A stretch of DNA of 64,000 bases from Coptis chinensis. Lineage: Eukaryota > Streptophyta > Magnoliopsida > Ranunculales > Ranunculaceae. This document shows positions 36,322-47,222 of the stretch, in pieces. How positions within the stretch are numbered: position 1 is the first letter of the stretch; every line of letters starts with the position of its first letter. The notes beneath the pieces were generated by a model that was not told the DNA's origin, ran no database searches, and worked only from the letters and a program-made list of their open reading frames with translations. The stretch spans positions 35,276,501 through 35,340,500 of the forward strand of contig CM027383.1 of the NCBI GenBank assembly GCA_015680905.1. Reading direction: 5' to 3'. The position numbers and the translations under genes are program-made.

Positions 36322-37433
36322 GGTTTCCTTCTTCATATTCCAGTGGATGGCATTTTTAATGCCGATCATTTTAGCATTCGATTCGTTTAATTTGGAATTG
36401 AAACGAATCGAAATTCCTCGTTTGAAATTTTGGAACATAAGAGAAATTTCCGGAATTCATTTGGGCTTGGACCAAAAATTAGAACCGACCCAAATCACGT
36501 CTCTGGTCACAAAACCCAAATATTATCTCCATCGTAATTATTACAAGGCACAAACGGTCAGATATCCAAAATGGTCAGATTTTTGCCTATAAATTCCAAC
36601 ACTCCTCATCACCCTTCACTCACCTCATTCTCTCACTATCCAAAGCTTAATCTTCACATATTATCTTTTCATTCAAAACAATGGATCGGATCGAAATTGG
36701 AAACGGAACAACGTGAAATGGGTCATCCGCGATATTCGTGATAACAGATTTGTCATTATTCTCTCATCGATCATGCATAACTTCATCCGAATATCTAGAT
36801 CTATGTAACCTCAATATCTCTTTCCCTTTGTCGCTTTGTATATTACTATGGTGTGTTAAATAATTCTCAACCATTTGTATGCGGGTTCACGATTAAATGG
36901 AGGAGCATCCTATTTAATAAATTGTGTATATTAGTTGTATTTTTACCTTATCATAAACATAAAATAGTTATCAAAACCATAACAAATAAGAAAAATCAAT
37001 AATGCAATAAAATAAATCAAACTCAACTTATTGTTTCCAGAGAAGATCGCCAAGACGCTACACGCATGCGCCTAACACTTGTCACGCATTAGCTCAATTA
37101 TTCTATCCATCTTCTATTATTGAGGTATGATCATAAATTTTGAAATTACGTGTAGGTCTAACTGCCCTGTGAAACTTTCCTCCATATTCTCTATCATTTT
37201 AAGACCTCATTAATTGTTTTTGGACACCTGACATGAAAAGACATACTATGGATACCCATAGTTGCTGTACATAATTAGGGATACCAACATCACATGTTTC
37301 ACTTGTAAGTCGAGATCTAGATGCACTTGGCATCCTGATTCGTACCAGATCCTATATTTGCTATAAATCTCTTCCTTTCAGCCATTCTCATTTCACAGTT
37401 TCTACACTATCCTTCTATCAATTATCCTTCCAA
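35299..37433 (+). promoter_or_regulatory. Element C spacer: conserved island, small ORF, two promoter-like blocks
   Basis: The conserved island is at about 35337-35432 (AAAGTACACCA...GGGTAGCCGGGCCCTC...GAGTGTGTGGTTGTAAGCGCC...TTAGTCCAC), homologous to those in A and B. A perfect-length 34-bp tandem duplication lies at 35795-35862. A run of about 24 A is at 36296-36320. CCTATAAATTCC (36588-36599) precedes a C/T/A-rich tract like the internal promoter-like block of A and B. A second TATAAAT (37369-37376) lies 58 bp upstream of the ORF1 ATG. Confidence 0.5.
35461..35805 (+). CDS. Possible small ORF in element C, unknown function
   Basis: A 114-codon ORF (MSSVHRANVPSGKQWVPK...) just after the conserved island. 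The middle is basic (FARKRRARRMGW), followed by a Cys cluster CMNCQTPFC, then PAQQDKLRRRPVAP. I recognise no family, and neither A nor B has a counterpart that I can see. It may be chance, but an uninterrupted frame is unusual in such a decayed element. The last codons lie in the first unit of the 34-bp tandem duplication. Confidence 0.25.
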   Translation: MSSVHRANVPSGKQWVPKISQPSFSSLFYSLPRKLQLIIWCKSHPSRIGNGRSTFARKRRARRMGWCMNCQTPFCPGLDLLSDMSWYKVYYCLTPAQQDKLRRRPVAPTGWDSS

Positions 37434-38519
37434 ATGGATCAACCAAGAAAGATAGTACCCGAGAAGAACTACCTAAATTTTTTTGATGATGGCCGATTTT
37501 CTCCTTTTTATGACACAGAAATTGTACGTCGAGGATGGATGCCTCTTCTATATCATGCAAAAGTAGCCTATTCCAGAGATTTGGTCTTGATGTTCTACCA
37601 ATTTAGTGGACCTGAAAATAGAAAATTTTGTTTCCATGCCTATGGACAACGTTTTGAATTAACTAAAGAAGTTATCTCCGACATACTTCAAATTCCAATG
37701 AATGACTTGGGGTTTGATCTTTCAGAGTCCCCATTTAATTTCGTCAAAAAGTTACTACGGGCTACCGTATCTCTTGGCGAAGTTGGAAATAAAAATTACG
37801 TTGTTCTTCAACACTCTTTGAAACAAAATCAACTAGCTGTGCTCCACTGGTTGGGACACAATGTGGTGGGTACTTCACACCAATCTGAAGTCACCAAGCC
37901 TCAACTACACCTACTTTGGATTATGCAGAATCAAAGAGATGATTTTTGTATAATCCAACACCTCTGGAACGCAATCACCAGAAGAACAAAAAGGTTAGCA
38001 CCTCTGCCTACTTTAGTCATGAAAATTATGATGCGTTGGGGTTATCCAAATTTCTCGAAAATACCTCTTCAAAGAGCATTTGTTACTATACTTCACAAAG
38101 ACTGTGCCGGTGGTTCTTGGACGCCAGATACTTTGCCAGATGAAATGAATGGCCAAAACTCAAACTCTGCACATTTCTTTGATGAAAATGCCATGTAGAA
38201 CATTTTTAATCCCATGGAAGGTATTCAATTTCTTCATCAAGGAATGAGGGAACTCCATGCACGTCAGGAAATCATCATCAAAAGTCTTATAGATTTCCAA
38301 GAACGTCAAGCGATGCATGATGTTGATCAAGAGGCACTATTAGAAACTCACTCTCAGTCATTAGAAAATCACACTCTTCTAATAGAGAATCAAACTACGA
38401 TCTCTAGCAACCAGGGGACCCTTCAAATCCAGCTTAGCCAACAAATTAATGAACTGAACAGTGTTGTCCATGATCTGCATTCCTATCACCATCCTTATCA
38501 TCATTCTGAACCATATTAA
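37434..38519 (+). pseudogene. Element C ORF1 (Athila ORF-1-like protein)
   Basis: ATG at 37434 (MDQPRKIVPEKNY). One in-frame TAG at 38196-38198 divides a 361-codon frame; the second half (38214-38519) continues in the same frame. The N-terminal block corresponds to RRI-PEQAF / FY--E--RR-W in A and B. The middle has LKQNQLAVLHWLG...QLHLLWIMQNQRDDFCI, matching TNQLAVAQWI...CLHIIWIL in B. The C-terminal half is a Gln/Glu-rich coiled-coil-like segment ending in a His-rich tail. Preceded by a TATA-like box. Function unknown. Confidence 0.75.
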
Positions 38520-38833
38520 AAAAAAAAAAAAAGGGTTCTGTTTTAACAAAACTCAACTATCCCCAAAATAAATAAAATAAAATTATTATTATTAAGTGTT
38601 TCGTCATGTGCTCCTTTAATTAAAATTTTTGTTATCTTTGTATCTTCTTTTTGTAAGAAATGCCTACTAGGATTGTCATATTTCAAGTTGTGATAATAAC
38701 AATTTTAACGTGTTCTTTTAAACTTGATTACGGGGAGGTTTTATCTTCTTGCATACTCATTCCTCCATCCAAATCAAATTTTCTTGGACATATTTCTTCT
38801 CATATCTTTCCCCATCACTCCACTCCATCAAAC

Positions 38834-39756
38834 ATGGCATCTTCATCGAACGTAGCATCTTCATCAAACAGACACCTCCTAAACTCATCCCTGAGCAATC
38901 ATTTCAGGCCATGATGGATTCCAATACTTATGGACTTCATTTCCGTGATTGCATTACTAACATCGGGTGGTCTTCCCTTGTTATTCGCCCTGACCAAATA
39001 ACTTATTCTCCAAGTTTGGCGGCCTACTTTTATGCTAATATGGAAGATACACCAGCATTCAACGCTGCTCATGGCTTTTTCTTAGACGGATTCACAATCA
39101 AAGTTGGTGGCACAAACCATGTCTTTTCAGAGGCAACACTTGCCCTGACTTTAGATCTTCCATATCACGAGCCGGTAACAACATGGCCATACATTCACAA
39201 CTCTACTCGTTCCTTTTCATGGCCTGCTTTTCGCGCAGCATACGGCGACGGTCTTGAAATTAAAGATGAAGGAACTAAACTTGGCAGATGGCCAGACATC
39301 ACCATTCCCTTAGCCAGCATGACCATGAGCATGGGAAATGCGATGTTGTTTGTCCTTCTTAACATCATGGGAGATTGGCATTTTCCTACCGCCAATGATG
39401 CTGCATATGTAGTCTTCAATGCACTTGCTCGAGGTCATACATTCTTTGATATCTTAAATTGTGTTATCTCTAATTTGAAACGAGCTCGTACTTTTCGGGA
39501 TCAGTATATACTTTTACCTGTAACTGCTTGCCGAATTATGAAGACACATTTCTCACAGTTTTCAGCTACTTTTCATGACTGGGTCAAAGTAGATTCTATG
39601 TGCCCAGCAAACAAGATAATTTGTTCATTAAGGTTTAGGCAATGGAAACGTCCTGCACGATACTTGAGACATGTTAGTTGTTATCCAAGCGATGATAAGA
39701 TGATGAAACATTTGAACGAATCTAGTGAACAAGAATGGGCCACCATTTGGGAATAG
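38834..39756 (+). pseudogene. Element C ORF2 (env-position protein)
   Basis: The best start is ATG at 38834 (MASSSNVASSSNRHLL), but the main frame (open from 38749 to 39756) differs, so a frameshift near 38905 is likely. Core: LASMTMSMGNAMLFVLLNIMGDWHF-TANDA, homologous to the A and B cores. The part with NLKRARTFRDQYILLPVTACRIM and FHDWVKVD is also shared. No signal peptide or transmembrane anchor of envelope type is clear, though the VMLFVLLNIMG stretch is hydrophobic. It is the only copy with an almost intact frame. Confidence 0.7.
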
Positions 39757-40042
39757 TTATCTTTTGGCGCGGTACTAAGGAAATGCATTTCACTGAAGAA
39801 GATGCCAGACCTTCACCACATCCTGGATGGTAAACTTAAGTAGGGAATTGTACATATATCTAACTGTATATAATTGTATATAGTGTGCTACTATTTTTCT
39901 TTGTTTTTTTTTTCTGTATAATATATTATGTTACCACAACTTTCTGTTCCAGCAATCCAGCTCTAATTTTGTTCATGGTTATTAGGTAATTCCTTTCTTT
40001 ATCTATTTCTATTTCGAAGACTAATCATCACTCTATTTGGGA

Positions 40043-40120
<78 letters not shown>

Positions 40121-41597
40121 GCAACTTGTAGTCCTGTATATAGTTTCTATTTTCTTGTTAGTAAATGTAATTAGTGACAAGGTCTTGTTTCTTTTCAATG
40201 ATGAAAATTATCTAGAAGTCTCACATTAGCATTCAATTATGATTTGTTTTAAGAAACTTAAGCTAATACGCGTCGCAATAGTTTTTACATCTTTTCATGA
40301 GTATTCATGCACTGAGTATCATTGATTGTACATGACAGTAAGTTTCTGGAACCCACGGTTAGTCTACTTAAACTATCAATCCTGTGAGAATCTAACCAAA
40401 AGCCTCGATATGAGTGATTTGTGAGTAATGACACAGAGGAGTAGTTTTTCCGAATAGAGAAAATCACGCATCGACTTACTTGATCACCATCCGAACCATA
40501 GGCGAGAATTTAGGCATTTTTTAGATCGACATAGCTATAAATTATTACCTGTTACAAATTTTACCGTTAGTCACTCCACTGAACCTTTCATCAAACCTTT
40601 CACTTTCACCAAAAATTCCTTACCCATATATTAACCCCAAATAAAAGAACCTACCTAAATGATGAGTATGAGAAATAGGACGAAATGTAGAAAAATAAAA
40701 GAGGACTTGTTCCAAATAAAAGTTAGTTACCTGCTTAAAAAAAATAAAAATAAATAAATAAATAAACAGAATCATGTTTCTTAAGCCATGAAAAAAAAAA
40801 GAAATAAGTACAAAGGCTTAAGAGCAAGGTAGGAAAACTTCGGTGAGGAGCAAGAAAAGAAAACAAGGATTTCTCGAGTGTAAATATCTTGAAGACCTTA
40901 TTCTCTCATACTTATCATTTTTGATCTTCCACTTCCATTTCTTTCTACACTATCACCTAAGCCCCATAATACCTAATAAAGACCTCTAGCTCAATTAGGA
41001 GTAGGATGGTGTGATAATAAGTAGTAGATGTGATTGATCGACCTCGGCTCCTCCGGCATCGAAAGTATGTGAGGAAAAGTGTGCCTCTTGTAATCGGAGT
41101 TAACGAAACCTGAGTGGGAAAATTATGAGCAAATTTGTGTTTTAGACACATACATGTGAGAACCCCATTTAGGTGCGCTCTCCAAAGGATCCAGAAACAG
41201 CCCTGCTTGTGCAATTCAATATAAATTCACTGTATGCATGCTCATATGTAGATGTTTTAATTATTGTATGCATATTAACTTGAGTTTCGAAAGAATTAAT
41301 TCTCGTTCCCCGCTAAAGAGATGTATAGATATATGAGATTAATTTAGGAAACAAGCTTTTGTTACTGAGTCGTTGTAGTATAAATGAAGTTTGTGAGTAT
41401 CTTCTCTGGAAAGCTCTCACGAGGCTATAACTCGTCCACTAGGGAATTCCTAGTGGTTTAAGGCCTTGTTGCATATGGTCAATGCAACCACACTCTGCGA
41501 AACGAGACTTAGCTTAGAATGCACATTTTAGGCCACTTATCTGTTTTAATGTCTCTTCTTTGCTTGAGGACAAGCAAAATGCTGTTTGGGAGTGATG
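39757..41597 (+). other. Element C 3' noncoding region and polypurine tract
   Basis: No gene. A first module, CACTC-TATTTGG-GAGTG hairpin (40029-40046), is followed by a TA microsatellite (40046-40118). At the 3' end, the hairpin TTGCTTG-AGGA-CAAGCAA (about 41560-41577) and TGTTTGGGAGTGATG lead straight into the LTR at 41598. The order matches A and B. Confidence 0.78.
40046..40118. repeat. (TA)n microsatellite
   Basis: About 36 TA units after ORF2 of element C, starting inside the TTTGGGAGTGATA motif. Confidence 0.95.
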
Positions 41598-43100
41598 TGA
41601 TAAGCACCCAAAACTGTATTATAAAAACCTGTAGAGACATAACATTTCGGTCAATTTTGTGCTTAATAATCATGAAATAATCGCATCTTCGTGCTTTTTG
41701 TAGGTTGGAGTAACTAATGTAAAAATTATGATAAAGCCAGCATTTAAGCACCGAATAGGGAGTATACACATGCCTTCCGATCAAGACCATGTGAAGCCCA
41801 ACAAATCCGGACTAAAGCCCAAAGACTCAAATAGTACAGAATCCAGTCAGAAACGGGATTACGTGCACAAAAGCGTCAAACTTCCGAAGCTCATATCTCT
41901 TGAACTAGGACTCCGAATGCGACGAGTGAGCTACTCCGACGATCAGTGCGACGAACTCTACGTATAGGCAGGAAGTTGTAAAAATGTCAAAAGACCGGAC
42001 TGCCACTGGACACTGCTCGTGGACCCACTAGGCAGGCCCATAAGATTTGATAAGTCATCATGCAAGTCAAGACAAAGGTACAAATAATTGGTGCAAATTT
42101 GACACCTTGCATGAAGTTAATGAGTTGGTTGGATTTAGGTGATAATTATCTAAAAAAATGAAAGGTGTCAAATGGGGGTTAGTTGTGGATAAGTGAAAAA
42201 CAAATGAGAGGAGAGTGTTTCACGTGGGAGAAGAGAAAAAGACTCTCTTATGTAAAGGGTGGCTGATTTTGGGAGTTAGCTAGCTTTTACTTCCTTGACT
42301 TTTACTTTTCATTTACTTCCATGTCTTTACTTTTAGTTTTAAGAAAAAAAAAGTTTGTAACTTGTTAATGGAGGACTACACCTTCTAGTTCTTCAATAAA
42401 AACTTCTGTTTTCCTTAGGTAATTAGTTGGCTTTGTATTCATTTCTTCTTTCTATCTCTTTTTACTTATCTTACTTGTAGTTTTAATCAAATCCTAGGAT
42501 CATGAACTGAAACTCTCCCAAGGGGAGGGTTAATGATGCTCATGTGAGGATCAGGCTACAAATTTAGGATTCCAAAATCACTACTTAAAAGACTTAAGTT
42601 CTATTTTTCATCCTGTCCCAAAATGACAGAGATTGACAAATATCTAATCAATTGTTGTAAAGTAGAACTAGGAGTTGGAATGATATTTCAGAGATAAAAT
42701 ATCATTTCAATTCTACATGCTAGCATGATATGTTTAGAGATAGGTATATTATGTTAGGGATTTAAGGTGGTAGTGACCTGTTTCTAAAAGACTTGTAGCT
42801 AGGCCTTGCATGAGTAAGATTAATCCTTCCCTATCTTTCTCTCTCTTTCATTTAACTATAAACAAACTTACAAATTTTAGATAACTTGTGTAAAAAAAAT
42901 CTATCTATCAAATCCTTCTCACTTAGTTCTCCAAGGTGTAGATTTCAGTTGTGATCATTTAGATTCTTGTCTTAGAAGTTGGAACGAAATCCCTACTCGA
43001 ACTAGATTGACATTCTAAAAGAAAAGAAGTGAGTAAGGAATTATTGAGTTTTAGCACGTAGTAAGTCAACTTCTAAAAACACTGAAAAGTGCTAAGATCA
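41598..43100 (+). repeat. Element C 3' LTR (1503 bp)
   Basis: TGATAAGCACCCAAAACTGT...GCTAAGATCA, followed by the duplicated AGTAT (43101-43105). It matches 26562-28030 apart from two indels and scattered substitutions. Confidence 0.94.
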
Positions 43101-45140
43101 AGTATCCCCTAAAGTGCTTTGTACAGTAAGACGACCAGGGTCCTTGTACTTAATGATTCCATTGTTTTCCATTAAAGTTGGAAACTGTTCAGTTAAAAAG
43201 GCGTCTTTAGGAATCTTTGTCTTATGCCTAGTAGTGCACAACTCTTTAAGAAACTTAGCATGGTGAGGTAACTTTTTAATCACTTCAAGAAAAGGTAAGT
43301 TTATCGTTAGATTTTTAAAAACTTTCCTAATCTCGTCAAAATTTATATCCTTGTTTAACATAGCTAATTTATAAGGAAACGATGGTTTCTCTCTATATTT
43401 AGCATATGGATCAATAGGATGGTTAACCTTGCTTTTATGTTTCTTAGGCTGTGGTTTATCTGGTACCTCTACAGGGGTAGGATCTTCAGTTTCTGTTTCG
43501 GTATCTAGTGTAATATTTAGTGTAGGGACTACTGGTGGGGTAACTATAGACACAGTTACTTTGCTATCCACCACTCTGCTTGAATGGAGAGTGGTGATTA
43601 AATTTATCTCACCTACGTTTGCATTTTCGTTACTAGTATTACCGTTTACCTCAAAGGCTATGTTTGGTGTTTTAGGATTAGGTATCGCTTGTCCTGGAAA
43701 CACACCTTTGGGTTGTACTTTCTCTTGAGCTAACTGCTGTAAGGAAAATTGGATGGCTTGTAAAATCTGTTGTTGAGATTGCATAAAGGTATCAAAACGA
43801 TCCGGTTGTGGAGTAGTATTTGCTACTGGTTGTGTGACAGGAACTATGTCACGTTGATTATTAATGGGTGGATTTTGGTAGTTATTATTTACCGGAATAA
43901 TACCTCTATTAGTATTATAATTATTATTGTTATAATTATTATAATTAGCCTGACCTTGTCCTTGACCTTGTCATGTTGGGCCTTGGTTATAATTGTTTGC
44001 TGGCCTAACATTTTGATTATTAAACCCTGGAGGTGTTACTTGTTGATTATTTCTCCAACTAAAGTTAGGATGTTGTCTCCAAGGGGCGTTAGGAATAGGA
44101 AAACTATTAATTGAGCAAACATTGTCTTGTTGTGACTGTTGTTGTTCATAGGCGAAAGGACAATAGGAGTCGGGATGCTCTGGACTCAAACAGAAATTAC
44201 ATGGATTGGAGTTGACATTCATGACGTGGATAGGTGTTTGTTGAACAAAAATAGCCTCTACCTTTTTATTTAGAGATTCGATTAAATTTTTAAGTTCCGG
44301 ATTGGGTTTCATCTCAAACATACCGGCGGCTTTAACTGTTGTAGAAGAACTAGCGAAACGGGAGAAATCGTCACTACCCCCCCAGTTATTATTACGCTTA
44401 GTTTGATCTTCTAAAAATTTATAAGCCTCTAAGGCTCCCTTACTTAGGGAACTACCCCCATTCATTATGTCAAGCACCTCCTTGTGGTGGTGTAACAATC
44501 TCTTGAAAAAGGCACGAACTAGCGTGTCTTTCGCGAGGTTATGGTGTGGACACTCTATAAGTAGATCGGTGAAATGATTCCAAGCCTCCAAAAATGATTC
44601 ATGAGGATTCTGTCGAAAGAAATGAATCTTGGAAAGCATTTCATCGGTCTTCGGTGGTGGGTAAAAATGTTCCATAAACAGTTGAACAAGTTTAGCCCAC
44701 TAGTCCACAGAATTTGGTGCTTGGGCAGTTAACCAAGACGCCGCCTTATCGGCTAAAGTGAAGGGAAATACTCTTAGTTTAATTTATTCAGCATCAACCG
44801 TAGGATAGTGGAATGTAGTAAGGACTTGGTCAATCCTATGCATGTGCTGATAAGGCTTTTCATGGTCTAACCCATGAAAAACGGGTAACAAATTAAATAT
44901 ATTTAAGGGGATTCGGAAATCCCCCACTGGGTCTAATAGAACGATGCAAGAGTTAGGGCTATCGTTCAAGGCTTTGTAAAATTCAGAGAGAGGAGACTCT
45001 CTTTCTTCAGCAATTACATCAGGTGGTCTGTGTGGTATATTAGCTAGAGGTGTAGTGAGTGGTATACTAGAAAAGCGTGTTTGTTGACGTTGTCGGTTGA
45101 TTACGTTAGGCGTTTTTCTTCGGCCTGACCTTAATCTCAT
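43101..45140 (-). pseudogene. Element B gag and start of protease
   Basis: MRLRSGRRKTPNVI at 45140 opens gag. It is open to 44784, then interrupted; it continues at 44675-43971 and, in a third piece, 43784-43098. The zinc knuckle CNFCLSPEHPDSYC is intact CX2CX4HX4C. The linker is Asn/Gln-rich (NNYN, QSQQQ). The protease precursor part (AFLTEQFPTLMENNGIIKYKDPGR) ends at LGDT, where element C is inserted; the active site resumes at 26556. The TGA that ends the third piece belongs to the C LTR. Confidence 0.85.
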
Positions 45141-45792
45141 GTAAGGCTAAGCCAATCTTAAAGAAACACAACAACACTCCAAGCAATCCTGATATGCTAG
45201 TATGAACCTCTAATAGGAGATGCGAGGTGTGGAAGAAAAGAGTACCTGAATGCTTCCTTGCTTCGCTTATGAATAGCGTCTTGTTTACGCGTGCTCAGTG
45301 TGTATAACCAGTTAGAACACTGAAAACTATGATGAAATGGGAATTTGAAACAAACCTGTGGAAATCGGGCGCGTTTTTAGCAAAGGCAGGCGGTCGCTTC
45401 GAATAGGCCTAGGTAGGGTGTAGGTAAATAGCTTCGAGTTCAAGCAGAATTCCAGCGTTTGGGCAGGTCGTGCTCCAATTTAGCCTTGGTAGGGCGCAGT
45501 TGTTGTGCTTTCGGGGAAAAACCTCCAGCGTCCAGCGCGGCCCGGCTTCGTGTTTTTTTTTTGGCGGGCTGGTCGCTTCGGCTAAAAGTGGAGTTCCAGC
45601 GGCTTGGGTGGGATACTCAATTTTCTTGCCTGTATGGTCGCTCTCGTGTAATTCTGCAAGGAAAATTTTCAGTGCTGAAATGGACAACCACAGTGAGAAT
45701 CAAACAAGGGTGGGTGGGTTATGGGACTTTGGAAAATTACCAATTCTGAAGAAAACAATACTAAAGAGAACTAAGATGGCAGCGGTGTCATT
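45141..45792 (-). promoter_or_regulatory. Element B leader with decayed primer-binding site
   Basis: The primer-binding site position (plus 45778-45790) reads TGACACCGCTGCC on the sense strand, two changes from that of A and C. GC-rich repeat units (45370-45660) again carry GGGCGCAG, GGTCGTGCTC and GAATTCCAGCG / GAGTTCCAGCGG. No gene. Confidence 0.7.
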
Positions 45793-47181
45793 TGATAATA
45801 ACTAAATTGAATAGTTTTTTAGTAATGAATAAAGTGATGAAACTCTAAATACAAGTAAAACTAAAACTGAACTATACTCATGATTATCAAAGATTTCTAC
45901 TCTCGATACTATTGAAGTAGAGTTGGAATAGAAGATTTGTTCCACTCCTAGTTTTTTAGCATTCAAGTTTCCTATGACTATCAATCCTACCAAAGTCAAT
46001 GAGAGTTTTACGAATTATACTACGAAATGCTACGGAATACTAAAGTTTGAATCTAGAATAAGAATTAGGGGGGAATTGAATCCACCTTGAATCCAACTTA
46101 AGAAACTAGCATAAATTGTTGTAATCCAATTCTTACGTTCTTACGGTAAGAATTGGTCGTTCTAATCCCTAATTATACATGACATCTCTACCAATTCACA
46201 ACTAGCATGTGAGGACGTCCACCCATTCTCATGGCGAATCAACGACCTTCTAGAGTGGAATAGACTCTTACAACAATTCTACACTATACAATCAAGTTTT
46301 CATCAAACCCCTCTAATGGAGGTTCAAACTATCATTTCCATATGAATTAACACTAGACATCATAAAAAGATTGGAACTTTGCTTATTTAAACTCAAATGG
46401 AAACTACTCATGCAATAATTGATTTAAACTAATAATGACAAATAAGTAAATCTAAGAATTGAAACTAATAATTAATGAAAAACAAAATTAGATTATCAAG
46501 AACTAAATATTTTATTGATCTAACAACTAAATAACAATCATTCAATACTGAAATTAAAACAAGAATAACAACTAATTAATTAATTGAAAAAAACTAGATC
46601 TATAACTAAGCTTTAATGACTACTCTAATGGCTACTTTCTATCCTAAGCTAATTGATACTTAAGAGATAAGTCTTGTGTGTGGAAATGGAGGATACCATA
46701 TCCACATTTTCGTGCATTTGCTGGGGGTCCATGTTTTGGGCCGGAAAATCGAGCCCAAAACCCAATTTCTTCAGTCCACAGGCCCCTTTTCAGCTGTCTT
46801 TGACTTCAACAAGCTTTTTGTCAACTTTTGCTTCTCTTATTGGGTCAAGATTTAAACCATTAGAAAGCTCTTTCCGAGCCGGTTGTTTTGACATAAGGTA
46901 CGCCCGATTCCAAGGCCTGAGTCCAAAAATACAGTCTTTGGAAGTTCTACTGACTTTTGTGTGTTGTTTCTGTTCGTCTTGACCTTTAATCACAGAATTT
47001 CTTAGCAACCAACCCTTGCTCCTTTATATCACCAAAGTAGCACATTTCTGCACATAATTGACTTCAATGCCTGAAATACATAAAAGCACGTAATTAGCAT
47101 TAACTCTTATTTATTACTCGCATAATTGGTCTAAAAGTATTATTGTTAAGGGGTTAAAACTACAGTTTTGGGCTCTTATTA
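45793..47181 (-). repeat. Element B 5' LTR (1389 bp)
   Basis: Starts TGATAATAACTAAATTG and ends GGGCTCTTATTA (one change from CA). GTTAC follows at 47182. Its middle (46370-46500) is closer to the LTR of element A than to its own partner. Confidence 0.9.
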
Positions 47182-47222
47182 GTTACTCTTTTCTCAAGCC
47201 CACGAAGCTGGTCAAAGCCACC

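Larger units (their letters stand above)
26562..43100 (+). mobile_element. Element C: full-length Athila-type retrotransposon
   Basis: LTRs lie at 26562-28030 and 41598-43100, flanked by AGTAT (26557-26561 and 43101-43105). It is 16.5 kb with gag, protease, RT, RNase H, integrase and two extra ORFs, all on the plus strand. It is the only Athila-type element here with pol, and so the type of element that could mobilise A and B. Its LTRs look nearly identical over long stretches, which fits its being the last insertion in the nest (inside B, inside Tat2). It is nonetheless inactive: many stops, one RT frameshift and a replaced integrase residue. Confidence 0.94.
17984..47181 (-). mobile_element. 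Element B: non-autonomous Athila-like retrotransposon, itself split by element C
   Basis: LTRs lie at 17984-19376 (3') and 45793-47181 (5'), flanked by the 5-bp duplication GTTAC (17979-17983 and 47182-47186). The right terminus reads TTA in place of TCA, one point change. Sense is the minus strand. Without element C and its duplication (16.5 kb) it is 12.65 kb long. It has the same module order as A: gag-protease with basic extension, island, ORF1, spacer, ORF2, 3' region. There is no RT, RNase H or integrase anywhere in its own sequence. It sits in the leader of Tat2. Confidence 0.93.
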
